Shown: positions 42,629 through 52,149, counted from the first letter of the stretch. The stretch is DNA of 64,000 nt from Nesterenkonia salmonea (GCF_005771525.1 NZ_VAVZ01000009.1:1-64000); one strand, 5' to 3'. Program-made: numbers and translations. The notes: generated by a model not told the origin, from the letters alone.

Positions 42629-44143
42629 TCAACTTTCCGGCTTGAGGAGAGGAAACAGTATGGTTTCACGAATACCTGATCCAGTGAACAGCATCACAAG
42701 TCGATCGATTCCTAAACCGATTCCACCCATCGGTGGCGCCCCATATTCCAGCGCTCGGAGAAAGTCTTCGTCCACTTGCATTGCCTCTTCATCCCCGCCA
42801 GCTGCCTGATGAGCCTGTGCCACCAAACGCTCTCTTTGAATGACGGGGTCAATAAGTTCAGAGAAGGCTGTGCCCGTCTCCATTCCGGCAATGATGAGGT
42901 CCCATGCCTCAATCACACCAGGCTTTTCTCGATGTGGCCGGGCAAGCGGCTGGGCGGCTGGCGGATAGTCGCACACAAACGTGGGCTGAAGCAGTGTCGG
43001 CTCGACGATCTCGCCGAATAGTTCAAGGACCAGCTTCTGCGCACCCCATGCCGGGTCGACTCTCACCTGATGCCTCTCGGCGACAGCCAGCAGTGTGCCG
43101 GCATCAGTATCAGGGGTGATCTCTTGGCCTACAGCTTCCGACAGCCCGGGGTAGACCGAGAGCCATGCCCATTCGCCGCTGAGATCAACAACACCTCGCT
43201 CAGTCTCAATCTTCAGGCCCTTGCCTGCGGCCTGTGCAGCATTGCGGATCATCTCCTGCATACGGTCTGCCATCACATACATGTCACCCCAGGCTTCGTA
43301 GGATTCCAGCATGGTGAACTCTGGGGAGTGCGTTGAGTCGACGCCTTCATTGCGGAAGACGCGGCCGATCTCGAAGACGCGGTCAATGCCTCCCACTACG
43401 GCCCGCTTCAGGTAGAGCTCCGTCGCGATACGCAGCGTCATGGGCTGGTCAAACGCATTGAGATGAGTGCGGAACGGCCTAGCCTGCGCTCCTCCGTGAA
43501 TGAGCTGCAGAATGGGAGTTTCAACTTCCACGTAGTCCCGCGAGTGCAAGGTGTCACGGATGGCGCGAACCATAGCCGCACGTGTGTAGACCATTTGGCG
43601 CGCCTCATCACGCACGATCAGGTCTGCATACCGCTGACGAACTCGGGTTTCCTCGTTGAGATCGGCGTGCAGCACTGGAAGTGGCCGAAGCGCCTTCGAG
43701 GCGATGACAAACGACCGTGCCATGACGCTGAGCTCACCGCGACGCGAGGTGATCACCTCGCCGGTGACCTGGACCTGGTCGCCGAGGTCGACAGCAGACT
43801 TCCACTGCGCCAAACTCTCTTCACCGACCTCGGCCAGCGAAATCATGGCCTGCAGCCGAGTGCCGCTGCCCTGTGGCCCGCCCTCCTGCAGCGTGGCGAA
43901 ACAGAGCTTGCCGGTGTTCCGAATAAACATCACACGTCCGGTGACCGAAACGGTCTCACCAGTAGAGGCACCTGGCTCCAGATCGGGGAAGCGGCTGCGC
44001 ACGTCCGCCAGCGAAGCGCTGCGCTCGACTGTGACCGGGTAGGCCGGCACACCCTGCTCCAGCAGGCGTGTGCGCTTGTCCATGCGCACAGCGCGCTGGT
44101 CGGTGGTGTCTATGTCGGTCGTGGTCGAAGTCTGCTCAGTCAC
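42629..44143 (-). CDS. lysS: Lysyl-tRNA synthetase, class II
   Basis: 504 aa. An OB-fold anticodon-binding domain (VSVTGRVMFIRNTGKLCFATLQ, in part) is followed by the class II core: motif 2 FRNEGVDSTHSPEFTMLE and motif 3 GGIGLGIDRLVMLFTGS. GTG start with no clear Shine-Dalgarno, 36 nt downstream of the M13 peptidase gene. It charges tRNA-Lys. Confidence 0.96.
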   Translation of the reverse strand: MTEQTSTTTDIDTTDQRAVRMDKRTRLLEQGVPAYPVTVERSASLADVRSRFPDLEPGASTGETVSVTGRVMFIRNTGKLCFATLQEGGPQGSGTRLQAMISLAEVGEESLAQWKSAVDLGDQVQVTGEVITSRRGELSVMARSFVIASKALRPLPVLHADLNEETRVRQRYADLIVRDEARQMVYTRAAMVRAIRDTLHSRDYVEVETPILQLIHGGAQARPFRTHLNAFDQPMTLRIATELYLKRAVVGGIDRVFEIGRVFRNEGVDSTHSPEFTMLESYEAWGDMYVMADRMQEMIRNAAQAAGKGLKIETERGVVDLSGEWAWLSVYPGLSEAVGQEITPDTDAGTLLAVAERHQVRVDPAWGAQKLVLELFGEIVEPTLLQPTFVCDYPPAAQPLARPHREKPGVIEAWDLIIAGMETGTAFSELIDPVIQRERLVAQAHQAAGGDEEAMQVDEDFLRALEYGAPPMGGIGLGIDRLVMLFTGSGIRETILFPLLKPES

Positions 44144-44179
44144 CCCGCCAGTTTACGTCTTCTACTCCAGGTAGAAGAA

Positions 44180-46201
44180 CTACCAGATTGTCACCCGCTG
44201 ATCAGGTGAAAGGTACATGCCATCACCCTCAACGGTCCCGAAGGCGCGGTGAAAGGCATCCACGTTCTTGACCGGCTGGGTCGCGCGGAACTCAGCAGGA
44301 GAGTGCGGGTCAACGCTGAGCAGCGTCAGGGCACGCTCAGGCCGGGTGACGTTGCGCCACCCCTGTGCCCAGGAGAAGAAGAACCGCTGGTCACCGGTGA
44401 GGTCTCCGACGGCGTCGTCGTCTTTCTCCTCAGGGCCACTCACCTCGGTGATTTTCACGCCTTGGTTTCGGGCAGCCAGCCACAACTTATACGCCTTGTG
44501 GGCGATGCCTATCCCCCCGAGGTCACCGATGTTCTCCCCCAATGTGAGTTCGCCATTGACAGTGTGTTCATCATCAAGTGCTGAAGGACTCAGCGCATTG
44601 AACTGCTCGACCAGTCGGGCTGTGCGCTCCTCGAAGGCGGTGCGGTCCTCAGCTGTCCACCAGTCGGTGAGAGAACCATCCGCGCCGTAGCGGGATCCCT
44701 GATCATCGAAACCGTGACCGATCTCATGACCAATGACCGCACCGATGGCACCAAAGTTCTGCGCCATGTCCCGGTCAACGGAGAAGAACGGCAACTGAAG
44801 GATCGCTGCCGGGAAGCAGATGACGTTTTCCAGCGGGTGGTAGTAGGCATTGACTGTCTGCGGCGTCATATGCCATTCGTCGGGGTCTGGACCCTCGTCA
44901 ATTTTGGCGACGTCGCGGTCCCATTCCTTCTCCGCGGCGCGGGAAACGTTGCCGACGACGTCATCAACAGCGACCTCGACATCTGAGTAATCTGTCCATT
45001 TGGAGGGGAATCCGATCTTCGGGATGAAGGTGTCCAGCTTCTCCAACGCCTTCTGCCGTGTCTCTTCACCCATCCACTCCAGGGTGCTGATGGAGCGACG
45101 GTAAGCCTCAATCAGGGCAGCAATCAGCTCATCCATGGCCTGACGAGCCTGCTGGGGATAGTGCCGTGCAACATAGATCTGTGCCACGTCCTCACCCAGG
45201 TGACCATTGGTCAGCGCCACGCCTCGCTTCCACCGCTCCTTCAACTGAGGGGTGCCGTTGAGGGTCTTAGCGTAGAAGTCGAAATGCTCGTTGACCACCT
45301 CAGAATGCAGCAGTGGAGCCGCCCACCGCAGCAGCTGAGCGCGGAGCCAGTGCTTCCACGTCTCGACTGGGTATTCAGTCAGTGCGGACTGGAAAGCGGG
45401 CAGCACATCCGGTTGGCCGACCACGATCTCCGCCGACTGAGCATCAGAGAGCCCCCAGCCCTCAAACGCCTCACTGATCAGGGGTATCAACTGCTCAACT
45501 TCAGCACGCGACTTCAGGTTGTAGCGCTTCTGCGCATCCCGAGTGGTCACCCGGTCCCAGTGATGGGAAGCCAACTTGGTCTCCAGGTTCAGGACCTCAG
45601 ACGCCGCCTGCGCTGAGTCTGCGACTCCGGCGAGCGCGAGGAAGGTTTCCAGATGAGCCTTGTACTTGTGACGAATCTCGGTATAGGTATCTTCCCGGTA
45701 GTAGGCCTCATCAGGCAGCCCCAGGCCGCCCTGCATCATGTGCAGAAGCTCCCGCTCAGGGTTACCTGCATCGCGGGTCACACCGACCATCACGAGGCCA
45801 TCAAGTCCCTGACGCTGCCATGTGGCGGCTAGGCGCAGCAGCTCACCGGGGGTTGAGGCGGAGCCAATCTCATCCAGGCGCTCCTGGATGGGGCCCAGTT
45901 TCAGCTCTTCAGCCCGCTCAGCGTCCATGAACGCGCGGTAGAAGGTGCCGATGCGCTGCTGGATGTCTCCGAAATCGGGGTCTACATCAACCACTCTTTC
46001 GGTAGCTGTCTGCGCAGCCTCGTCGAGGATGGCGCGAACATCTGCCTCAGCCTTGTCCCGGAGTTCGAGGAAGGAGCCGTAGGCATCCAAGTCATCAGGG
46101 ATCTCAGCTGTTTTCAGCCACTCTCCGTTGACGTGGTGATTGAGATCATCCTGCGCTCGGACGGAGGAATCGATGTAGGGGAAATCGGTCTCTGTGCTCA
46201 T
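44180..46201 (-). CDS. M13-family zinc metallopeptidase (PepO/neprilysin-like)
   Basis: 673 aa, full length for bacterial M13 enzymes. The zinc motif is VIGHEIGHGFDDQGSRY (HEIGH), the third ligand is in GENIGDLGG, and NAYYHP upstream is the substrate-backbone motif. No signal peptide or membrane segment is visible, so it is probably cytoplasmic like PepO. It cleaves small peptides. Confidence 0.94.
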   Translation of the reverse strand: MSTETDFPYIDSSVRAQDDLNHHVNGEWLKTAEIPDDLDAYGSFLELRDKAEADVRAILDEAAQTATERVVDVDPDFGDIQQRIGTFYRAFMDAERAEELKLGPIQERLDEIGSASTPGELLRLAATWQRQGLDGLVMVGVTRDAGNPERELLHMMQGGLGLPDEAYYREDTYTEIRHKYKAHLETFLALAGVADSAQAASEVLNLETKLASHHWDRVTTRDAQKRYNLKSRAEVEQLIPLISEAFEGWGLSDAQSAEIVVGQPDVLPAFQSALTEYPVETWKHWLRAQLLRWAAPLLHSEVVNEHFDFYAKTLNGTPQLKERWKRGVALTNGHLGEDVAQIYVARHYPQQARQAMDELIAALIEAYRRSISTLEWMGEETRQKALEKLDTFIPKIGFPSKWTDYSDVEVAVDDVVGNVSRAAEKEWDRDVAKIDEGPDPDEWHMTPQTVNAYYHPLENVICFPAAILQLPFFSVDRDMAQNFGAIGAVIGHEIGHGFDDQGSRYGADGSLTDWWTAEDRTAFEERTARLVEQFNALSPSALDDEHTVNGELTLGENIGDLGGIGIAHKAYKLWLAARNQGVKITEVSGPEEKDDDAVGDLTGDQRFFFSWAQGWRNVTRPERALTLLSVDPHSPAEFRATQPVKNVDAFHRAFGTVEGDGMYLSPDQRVTIW

Positions 46202-46267
46202 GGATCCACCCTACGTCAGCGGCTGAGGTGCTGAAATATTGCTTCAGTGCGCCCCTCTTCGTGGGGT

Positions 46268-47173
46268 TCACTTCGACGGCGAGAGCCCTGGCCGCAGGTC
46301 CATGGTGTCGATGAGCCGAACCGGACCCACGCGTGCGGCGATGAGAGCCAGTGCGGGCTTGTCCAGGGCGCCGTCTTCGATCTCCTGAAGGGTCGTGGGG
46401 TCGACGACCACCAGGTAGTCCAGATCGAGACCATCCGCGGCCCGAAGGTGCCCGCGCAGCTCTTCAAGGTCCAGCTCCTGCCCCGATTCGGCCCGTTCCA
46501 CCAAGGCGACAAGGGCACGGGGGATGCTGAGGGCGGCGTCGTAATCCTGGTCATTCAGCCGCATATTGCGGCTGGAGAGCGCCAACCCGTTCTCATCGCG
46601 GACGATCGGCAGCGCCCTGATGCGGACTGGGAGGTTCAGGTCAGTGACAAGCCGGCGCATAATGGCGAGCTGTTCGGCATCCTTCTGCCCGAACCACGCT
46701 TCACAGACAGCGGGAGCTGGTGGGTGAAGAATAGTGAAGAGCTTTGTCACCACGGTCGCGACTCCGTCGAAGTGACCCGGCCTGGACGCCCCCTCCCACC
46801 GTTGGCCGAGCTCCCCAGTGCTCACTCGAACCAGGGGGGCTTCTGGGTGGCCCGGATACATCTGCTCCAGGTCGGGCGCGAACACAAAATCAACACCATG
46901 CCGAGTGAGCAGCTCAAGGTCCTTCTCAAACTGACGGGGGTAGTGCTGGTAGTCCTGAGGGTCATCGAACTGCAGCGGGTTGACGAACACACTGGCGATC
47001 ACAATGTCTGCGCTGGTGCGTGCCGCCTGCAGCAGTGCACCATGGCCGGAGTGCAAGGCCCCCATAGTGGGGACAATGCCGACAACCGGCTGCCGCCGCG
47101 CAGATTCTTGGGTGGCGCGTGTCACTGCGGCACGGATAGCTGTCACAGTGTGGAAGACCTGGGTCACGGACAT
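46268..47173 (-). CDS. panC: Pantoate-beta-alanine ligase
   Basis: 301 aa. It has the HIGH-like PTMGALHSGHGALLQAA, VFVNPLQF, FGQKDAEQLAIMRRLV and LSSRNMRL, which surround the ATP and pantoate sites. It makes pantothenate. It is 34 nt downstream of the DUF2520 gene; the two belong to a conserved actinobacterial group. Confidence 0.95.
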   Translation of the reverse strand: MSVTQVFHTVTAIRAAVTRATQESARRQPVVGIVPTMGALHSGHGALLQAARTSADIVIASVFVNPLQFDDPQDYQHYPRQFEKDLELLTRHGVDFVFAPDLEQMYPGHPEAPLVRVSTGELGQRWEGASRPGHFDGVATVVTKLFTILHPPAPAVCEAWFGQKDAEQLAIMRRLVTDLNLPVRIRALPIVRDENGLALSSRNMRLNDQDYDAALSIPRALVALVERAESGQELDLEELRGHLRAADGLDLDYLVVVDPTTLQEIEDGALDKPALALIAARVGPVRLIDTMDLRPGLSPSK

Positions 47174-47207
47174 ATCCTAGTGCTGCTGCTAGCTGGAGCC
47201 TTCGACG

Positions 47208-48128
47208 CTATTGCGCCAACAGGTCAAGCAGCTCAGCCGCCTGGGCCTCGGAGATGGTGCCCAGAGCCAGGGCCCGTTGAGCGGCAGACTGGGCCATGGC
47301 GATGTATGCGCCGCGCGCGTCGGAGGGCAGCCCGGAGGCAGCCAATTCCCTGAGGTGCTGCCGGACCGTTCCCGTGTCCCCGCGGGCCACTGGGCCAGTC
47401 AGCGCCCCGGTCCCCGAGGCCAGTGCGTTATCCAGCGAGGCCTGCATCAGCGGGCCCAAGACACGGGACGGATCATCGATCCCAATGCGTTCGAGCACTT
47501 CGGATGACTGAGCAGTGAGGATATTGAGGTGGTTTGAGGCATGCGCCAGAGCCGCGTGATAGGCGCCTCGGTGCTGTTCTTCCACCACAACGGGCTCGCC
47601 GCCCATTTCCACCGCGAGCGCCTGAGCCACGGGGAGGACATCTTGATCAGCGGTCACAGCGAAAGCGCTGGCGTTGAGCCTCTGCAGGTCCAGACTCATG
47701 CCGCTGAACGTCATTGCTGGATGGATGGCCAGGCCGATCGCCCCCGCCCGCTGCGCTGGTGCCAGCACACCGGTGCCGAAGCGGCCAGAGGTGTGGATCA
47801 CCAGCTGGCCGGGCTGGAAGTGACCGGCCTCTGCTATTCCGGTGACCAACTCACCGAGAACGTCGTCGGGTACAGCCAGGAGCACAAGTTCCGCACGGCG
47901 CACGATCTCCGGAATTTCCAGAACCGGCACACCTGGCAGGAGGTTCTCTGCCCGGTCTTGGGAGTCGACTGAGACAGCGTGCACGCCGACTACCTGGTGG
48001 CCTGCGTTGCGCAGTGCCGCGCCCAGCACGGACCCGACTTTTCCGGCGGAGATGACGCCGACGCCCAGCCGGCCTTCCCTGGCCCAGGGAGGCATGTCAG
48101 CGGCATACGGATCGATTGGTGTGGTCAT
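47208..48128 (-). CDS. Rossmann-like/DUF2520 protein next to panC
   Basis: 306 aa. The N-terminal half is a dinucleotide-binding domain (LGVGVISAGKVGSVLGAAL, ELVLLAVPDDVL, VIHTSGRFG). The helical DUF2520 half includes HPAMTFSG and HRGAYHAALAHASNHLNIL. The overall plan is that of ketopantoate reductase and related 6-phosphogluconate dehydrogenase-like enzymes, and its position directly before panC suggests a role in pantothenate synthesis, perhaps ketopantoate reduction. That function is inferred from context. Confidence 0.85.
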   Translation of the reverse strand: MTTPIDPYAADMPPWAREGRLGVGVISAGKVGSVLGAALRNAGHQVVGVHAVSVDSQDRAENLLPGVPVLEIPEIVRRAELVLLAVPDDVLGELVTGIAEAGHFQPGQLVIHTSGRFGTGVLAPAQRAGAIGLAIHPAMTFSGMSLDLQRLNASAFAVTADQDVLPVAQALAVEMGGEPVVVEEQHRGAYHAALAHASNHLNILTAQSSEVLERIGIDDPSRVLGPLMQASLDNALASGTGALTGPVARGDTGTVRQHLRELAASGLPSDARGAYIAMAQSAAQRALALGTISEAQAAELLDLLAQ

Positions 48129-48216
48129 CCTCGCTGGTCCTCACGTTGTTTGGGTGCACACAGGCAGGCGGGGCGCAGTTCGGGGCCGAGGACCGTGTGT
48201 ATGCGCCCAAGCAAGT

Positions 48217-49926
48217 CTAGGGGGCGGAAGTGCTGGTGGCGGCGTCGTCGAGCTTCTCTACCGCTTCTGCCACGTTCTTTTCGAACTCCGCCAATTCCTC
48301 CGGCATCATCCAGTGGTTCCGGTCGGTGAGGCGACGAGCTACGGCGGCGTACGCGGTTTCCTGTTCGAACAGGTAGCGAATCTGCTCAAGGTCCTGGTTC
48401 TTGGCCAAAGCGGTGATGGGACCTGACGGGATATGAATGTGGAGCGTGGCGACCTTCCGCCACCGGGCCAAGGGCCCCTGCTGCAGGGCGGTGGATTGGA
48501 TGCGCTCATGCGGGACCATAGTCAGCCGCCGGGTCATCCGCCCATCGCGGAGAAGGATGGCGCTGGGGGTGGTGAAGAAGCCGCGACGCTTGCGCACCAG
48601 CGGGTCGAACGCCCTAGCGCGGGCGGGAACCTCAGTGAAACCGAGCTGTGTGCCGGTGCCGCGGAGCCCCTCCATGAACACCTCCTCGGGGTGCTCCACC
48701 TTGAGGTCGGGGAACATCTCCGCGGTCAGGCTCATCACGTCATCTGCGGTGCCCACCGGCAGCAGTGTGGTGCGTGAGTCGAGTCCGTAGCCGGCAACAG
48801 TGACGATGACCTTGTACCAGCCGAAGGGCCGCCACATCAGACCCTGTTGGATTTGGATCGCCTGCACCCGCCCGGGAGGAACAGTCTGCGTGTTGGTAGT
48901 GGTCAATCCGTATTTCAGCCGCAGGCCCGCTTGAGTCATGGTGGCGGTGAAGTTCCACCCTCCGGTCAGCTGACCCCAGAATCCGACCACTGCACCAATG
49001 ATGATGGGAATCCCCACAGCGGGCTGGAGGCCGACTTCCATCACCAGTGAGGCGTCTTCCTCGCCGGTCAACCACACAATGGCTGTGGTGACGCCGAGGT
49101 AGGTGACGTAGATGCCTGCCACGATCACGACGATAACGCCGCCAGGCCCGCAGACCATGGAGGCGATCAGGCGCCAGATCGGCACGCGGGCAATCTGCCG
49201 GTCAGGCACTGGTGTGTGAGCGGGTGACGTCTGCTGCTCAGAATGTCTCGGGATGTTGGAAATGCCGGAGAATTCGCCGTTATTTCCAACATCCCGAGAC
49301 GCAGATTCCTCGGTGGCGGCACCCTCGGGGGTCTCCTCAGCAACGGATGCCGGCGCGCGCCCTGCGGCGCGGTCCATAATCTCGGTGCGCAGCTCCTCCG
49401 CCTCACGCTTGCGCAGGAACGCCAAGGTGGCGGCGGTGCCGTCGCCTTCGGCAACTTCGAACCGCAGCTCTGCGAGCTTGGCGATCCGCGCCAGAAGAGG
49501 TTGACGCAGGTCAACGGCCTGCACGCGGTCGATCCGAGCCTGGCGGTGCTGCCGGACAAATATCCCGGACTTCACCATCACATGCTCTTCCGTGATCTTG
49601 TACCGGGTGAACCACCAGGAAAGAGTGAACCCGATGAAGATCATCAACGCCAACGCCAGGAAGGCTCCACCGCCGATCAGGTAGGGCAGTGGATTCGACT
49701 GGACGTTGTCGATCAGCTCTCCGGTCCGCCACGCGGTCCAGAGGCTGGACCACATTTCCCAGTTGTAGGCGAAGAACGCCGCGGGGATCGCCACTATCGT
49801 GACCCATCCGCGCACCAGAGGGCTCAGCGGGTGGACCTTGGTCCAGGTGTCGTCGAACCAGACTTCTTTGCCGGACTCTTCTTCCTTCTGCTCTGGCTGC
49901 TCTACTTGGCCGGACTCGTTCTCCAT
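48217..49926 (-). CDS. Tandem PH-domain membrane protein (YdbT-like)
   Basis: 569 aa. After an acidic head come two hydrophobic helices (GWVTIVAIPAAFFAY, YLIGGGAFLALALMIFIGF), a bacterial PH (YdbT/DUF304) domain with WWFTRYKITEEHVMVKSGIF and QHRQARIDRVQAVDL, a long polar linker, two further helices and a second PH domain (LRLKYGLTTTNTQTVPPGRVQ). The linker segment RDVGNNGEFSGISNIPR is encoded by a 56-bp near-perfect palindrome, see separate entry. The start at 49926 overlaps the stop of the upstream PH gene. Probably an envelope protein; function unknown. Confidence 0.85.
   Translation of the reverse strand: MENESGQVEQPEQKEEESGKEVWFDDTWTKVHPLSPLVRGWVTIVAIPAAFFAYNWEMWSSLWTAWRTGELIDNVQSNPLPYLIGGGAFLALALMIFIGFTLSWWFTRYKITEEHVMVKSGIFVRQHRQARIDRVQAVDLRQPLLARIAKLAELRFEVAEGDGTAATLAFLRKREAEELRTEIMDRAAGRAPASVAEETPEGAATEESASRDVGNNGEFSGISNIPRHSEQQTSPAHTPVPDRQIARVPIWRLIASMVCGPGGVIVVIVAGIYVTYLGVTTAIVWLTGEEDASLVMEVGLQPAVGIPIIIGAVVGFWGQLTGGWNFTATMTQAGLRLKYGLTTTNTQTVPPGRVQAIQIQQGLMWRPFGWYKVIVTVAGYGLDSRTTLLPVGTADDVMSLTAEMFPDLKVEHPEEVFMEGLRGTGTQLGFTEVPARARAFDPLVRKRRGFFTTPSAILLRDGRMTRRLTMVPHERIQSTALQQGPLARWRKVATLHIHIPSGPITALAKNQDLEQIRYLFEQETAYAAVARRLTDRNHWMMPEELAEFEKNVAEAVEKLDDAATSTSAP
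49245..49300. repeat. Palindromic element copy B inside PH-protein gene
   Basis: GTCTCGGGATGTTGGAAAT (49245-49263) and ATTTCCAACATCCCGAGAC (49282-49300) are perfect 19-bp arms with an 18-nt loop. Length and arm sequence resemble the 57-nt core at 34344-34400 after mutY. Here it lies in frame in the linker between two PH domains and encodes SRDVGNNGEFSGISNIPRH, so it looks like a mobile palindrome tolerated by the protein. Confidence 0.75.
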
Positions 49927-50441
49927 CAGAGACCAGCCAGACGTGCTTGTCCGCGGGCGGCGAGCTCGTCGCGCAACCTGGCCCCCTCTGACCGCACGGC
50001 TCCCGGGATCGTGGCATCGGTTGCCGCCGAGGCGGTCTTCAACTGCACAGTGCACAGGCCGAGCTTGCGCATGATGGGCCCAGCTTCAATGTCCACGTAC
50101 TGCAGCCGTCCGTAGGGAACAGCCACCACGCGCTGCCAGAGCAGCCCACGGCGGATGAGCAGGTCGTCGGCACGTTCGTGGTAGCCGATGGCGCGAACTC
50201 TGCGCGGGACAAGAATCAAGTCCACCGCGGTCCAGAACACCAGACCTCCGATCACCAGAACCTGCAGCCAGAGCGGGAACTCTGCCCAGATCCCCGTCCA
50301 GCTCAGCACCAGCGGGGTGCCTACGATCGCGAAAGTGATCAGCCACCCGGTGATTCCGGTGATGTACTTGACGGTGATGTACTTCTCATCCACACGTGTC
50401 CATTCAACCCCTGTGGGGTCGATGGCCTCAGAGTGCAGCAT
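49926..50441 (-). CDS. PH-domain membrane protein (YdbS-like)
   Basis: 171 aa. Two membrane helices (GITGWLITFAIVGTPLVLSW, LWLQVLVIGGLVFWTAVDLI) precede a bacterial PH domain (VRAIGYHERADDLLIRRGLL, VAVPYGRLQYVDIEAGPI). It is the shorter partner of the usual YdbS/YdbT pair. I start at 50441 (MLHSEAI) because GGAG lies 4 nt upstream; an in-frame ATG 5 codons earlier is possible. It overlaps the DUF3180 gene at its start and the tandem PH gene at its end. Confidence 0.85.
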   Translation of the reverse strand: MLHSEAIDPTGVEWTRVDEKYITVKYITGITGWLITFAIVGTPLVLSWTGIWAEFPLWLQVLVIGGLVFWTAVDLILVPRRVRAIGYHERADDLLIRRGLLWQRVVAVPYGRLQYVDIEAGPIMRKLGLCTVQLKTASAATDATIPGAVRSEGARLRDELAARGQARLAGL

Positions 50442-50976
50442 GCGGCTCCGTTCCATTGTCGTCGAATCGTGTCTCACTCTGCCCGACGCCGCGGTCGGGC
50501 GGCAGTTTGCACAGCGTCTCCACCACAAACCCTGTGATGACCCACACCATTCCCCCGATCACCACGACCAGCGCCGAGGTGACGTTGGGTGTGCCGGCGC
50601 CAGCGGCCGGAGCTAGGTCGATGAGGACTCCGGCGTGCCAGCCGGCAATCAGTGAACCAGCATAGGCGCAGGCTTGTCCGGCCGCCACGACTCGGACTGC
50701 CTGCAGGGGGTGGAGTCTGCGGGCGGGACGTGACCGGTTGGGTCGTTTCTCATTGCGTGCCCGGTCTTCGGCTTCCTGGATCTGGCGCTGGTCACGCCAG
50801 ACGACCAGCCCCAGGGCCAGAACAATGAGCCCAATCGCTCCCAGGGTGATGGCGGAGGACAGCGGCAGCACTGGGGAGCTGAATCCGGCGGCAGCCATCA
50901 GGACCGTCGCAAGGTAACCGGTTAGTGCGGCGAAGACGACGATCACCAACAGCCACAGCGGTCGCAGCTGGGTCAC
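50428..50976 (-). CDS. DUF3180 membrane protein
   Basis: 182 aa with four hydrophobic segments (LWLLVIVVFAALTGYLATVL, AITLGAIGLIVLALGLVVW, AGQACAYAGSLIAGWHAGVL, SALVVVIGGMVWVITGFVV), separated by a basic loop with HPLQAVRVVAAGQACAY, the hallmark of DUF3180. GTG start inside the GTGA overlap with folBK. Function unknown; invariably between folK and PH-type genes in this group as far as I recall. Confidence 0.88.
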   Translation of the reverse strand: MTQLRPLWLLVIVVFAALTGYLATVLMAAAGFSSPVLPLSSAITLGAIGLIVLALGLVVWRDQRQIQEAEDRARNEKRPNRSRPARRLHPLQAVRVVAAGQACAYAGSLIAGWHAGVLIDLAPAAGAGTPNVTSALVVVIGGMVWVITGFVVETLCKLPPDRGVGQSETRFDDNGTEPHAAL

Positions 50977-52067
50977 GTCTCAAGCCTCACCACGTCGTCG
51001 TAGTCTTCCGCTTCTTGAGCCAGTTCACGCACGGGCCGCCCACTGAGCAGCGCCACCGGGTCCATCCAACTCCAGGGCAGCAGCACAAAGGCTCGGCCTG
51101 CCGCTGAGGGGTGCGGGACCTGGAGTCGTGATGAGTCGATGGTCGCCGAGGCGAAGGTGACGATGTCCACGTCGAGCGTTCGGGGCCCGTGCCGCTGCTC
51201 CCGGACCCGGTTGTGGTCCGCTTCAATCCGTTGAGCCAGATCCAGCAAGCCGTGCGGAGAGAGTCTGGTCTCGATCTCCACCACGCGATTGAGGAAATCT
51301 CGCTGATGGGCCGGTCCGCCCACGGGCTTGGTGCGCGCCGTCGGTGAAACCTTGACGACGACGACGTCTTCAGCTTCCTCCAGTGCCCGCACGGCTGAGG
51401 CTAGCGTGGCCCAGGAGTCACCGAGGTTGGAGCCTAGGGCCAGGACGCTTCTCACCGGGAAGGCCGCGGGCAAGTCAGGGTCGCGGTAGTGGTCAGTGAC
51501 GGAGGCGTCGTCGTGCCCAAGCTCTGCCAGAGACGTGCGGTCATAGTGTCCTAGGTGCGCCGTAGGGGTGGTGAGCGTGACGCCCTCATCGTCGGTCAGC
51601 GGCGAGTCAACCGAGCTGGTTTGGTCCTCGACCAGTTCACCCTCGTAGATGCCGGAGACTGTCTGCCGTGGGCTTTCCAGTGCGGGGCTCTCCGAGGTTT
51701 CGGAGCGGGTGCGGTGGATGGTGACCGACACATCGTCGAACGCCTGCGTCAGCGGAGCCTGCGGCTTGTGCACGGTGACTGCGGCCGCTTCGATGCGCGC
51801 GTCAGACCGGATGATGGCAGTGGTCAGGGTCTCTGCGAGCGCCTCGATGAGCGCGAATCTCCGATCTGTGACGATGTCCTCGATGAGGTCAGCCACCGCT
51901 GCGTAGGACACCGTGTCGTCCAGATCGTCGCTTTGGCCAGCAGAGGTCAGATCTAGGCGGAGTTCTGCATCAATGACCAGGGGTTGTGCTGCCGTCTTCT
52001 CCTGGTCGAGAACACCGATGAGCGCCGACAACTGCAGGCCGTTCAGCCGAATCACGTCGTACCCCAT
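50973..52067 (-). CDS. folBK: Fused dihydroneopterin aldolase / HPPK
   Basis: 364 aa. Residues ~1-120 are FolB (VIRLNGLQLSALIGVLDQEK, FALIEALAETL). After an acidic linker of ~80 residues comes FolK (SVLALGSNLGDSWATLASAVRAL (in part), SPTARTKPVGGPAHQRDFLN, HGPRTLDVDIV, VPHPSAAGRAFVL). Thus two consecutive folate steps are joined in one chain. It is part of the folE-folP...folBK run. One copy of the repeated 13-mer lies at 51504-51516 in the linker. Confidence 0.94.
   Translation of the reverse strand: MGYDVIRLNGLQLSALIGVLDQEKTAAQPLVIDAELRLDLTSAGQSDDLDDTVSYAAVADLIEDIVTDRRFALIEALAETLTTAIIRSDARIEAAAVTVHKPQAPLTQAFDDVSVTIHRTRSETSESPALESPRQTVSGIYEGELVEDQTSSVDSPLTDDEGVTLTTPTAHLGHYDRTSLAELGHDDASVTDHYRDPDLPAAFPVRSVLALGSNLGDSWATLASAVRALEEAEDVVVVKVSPTARTKPVGGPAHQRDFLNRVVEIETRLSPHGLLDLAQRIEADHNRVREQRHGPRTLDVDIVTFASATIDSSRLQVPHPSAAGRAFVLLPWSWMDPVALLSGRPVRELAQEAEDYDDVVRLET
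51504..51516 (-). repeat. Copy of 13-mer GCACGACGACGCC (in folBK linker)
   Basis: Exact copy on the minus strand (plus strand reads GGCGTCGTCGTGC). It encodes GHDDAS of the FolB-FolK linker. Confidence 0.65.
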
Positions 52068-52149
52068 GGTCCAAGGCTACGCCACCGGTCGGGTCCCGTT
52101 GAAGCCTGCCGCGCGCGCCTGACGATGCGGCATTCGGGGCGCTGCGTGC

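Noticed and set aside
46247-47353. Plus-strand frame of 368 codons opposite panC
   Set aside because: Antisense to panC and the DUF2520 3' end; no recognisable domain.
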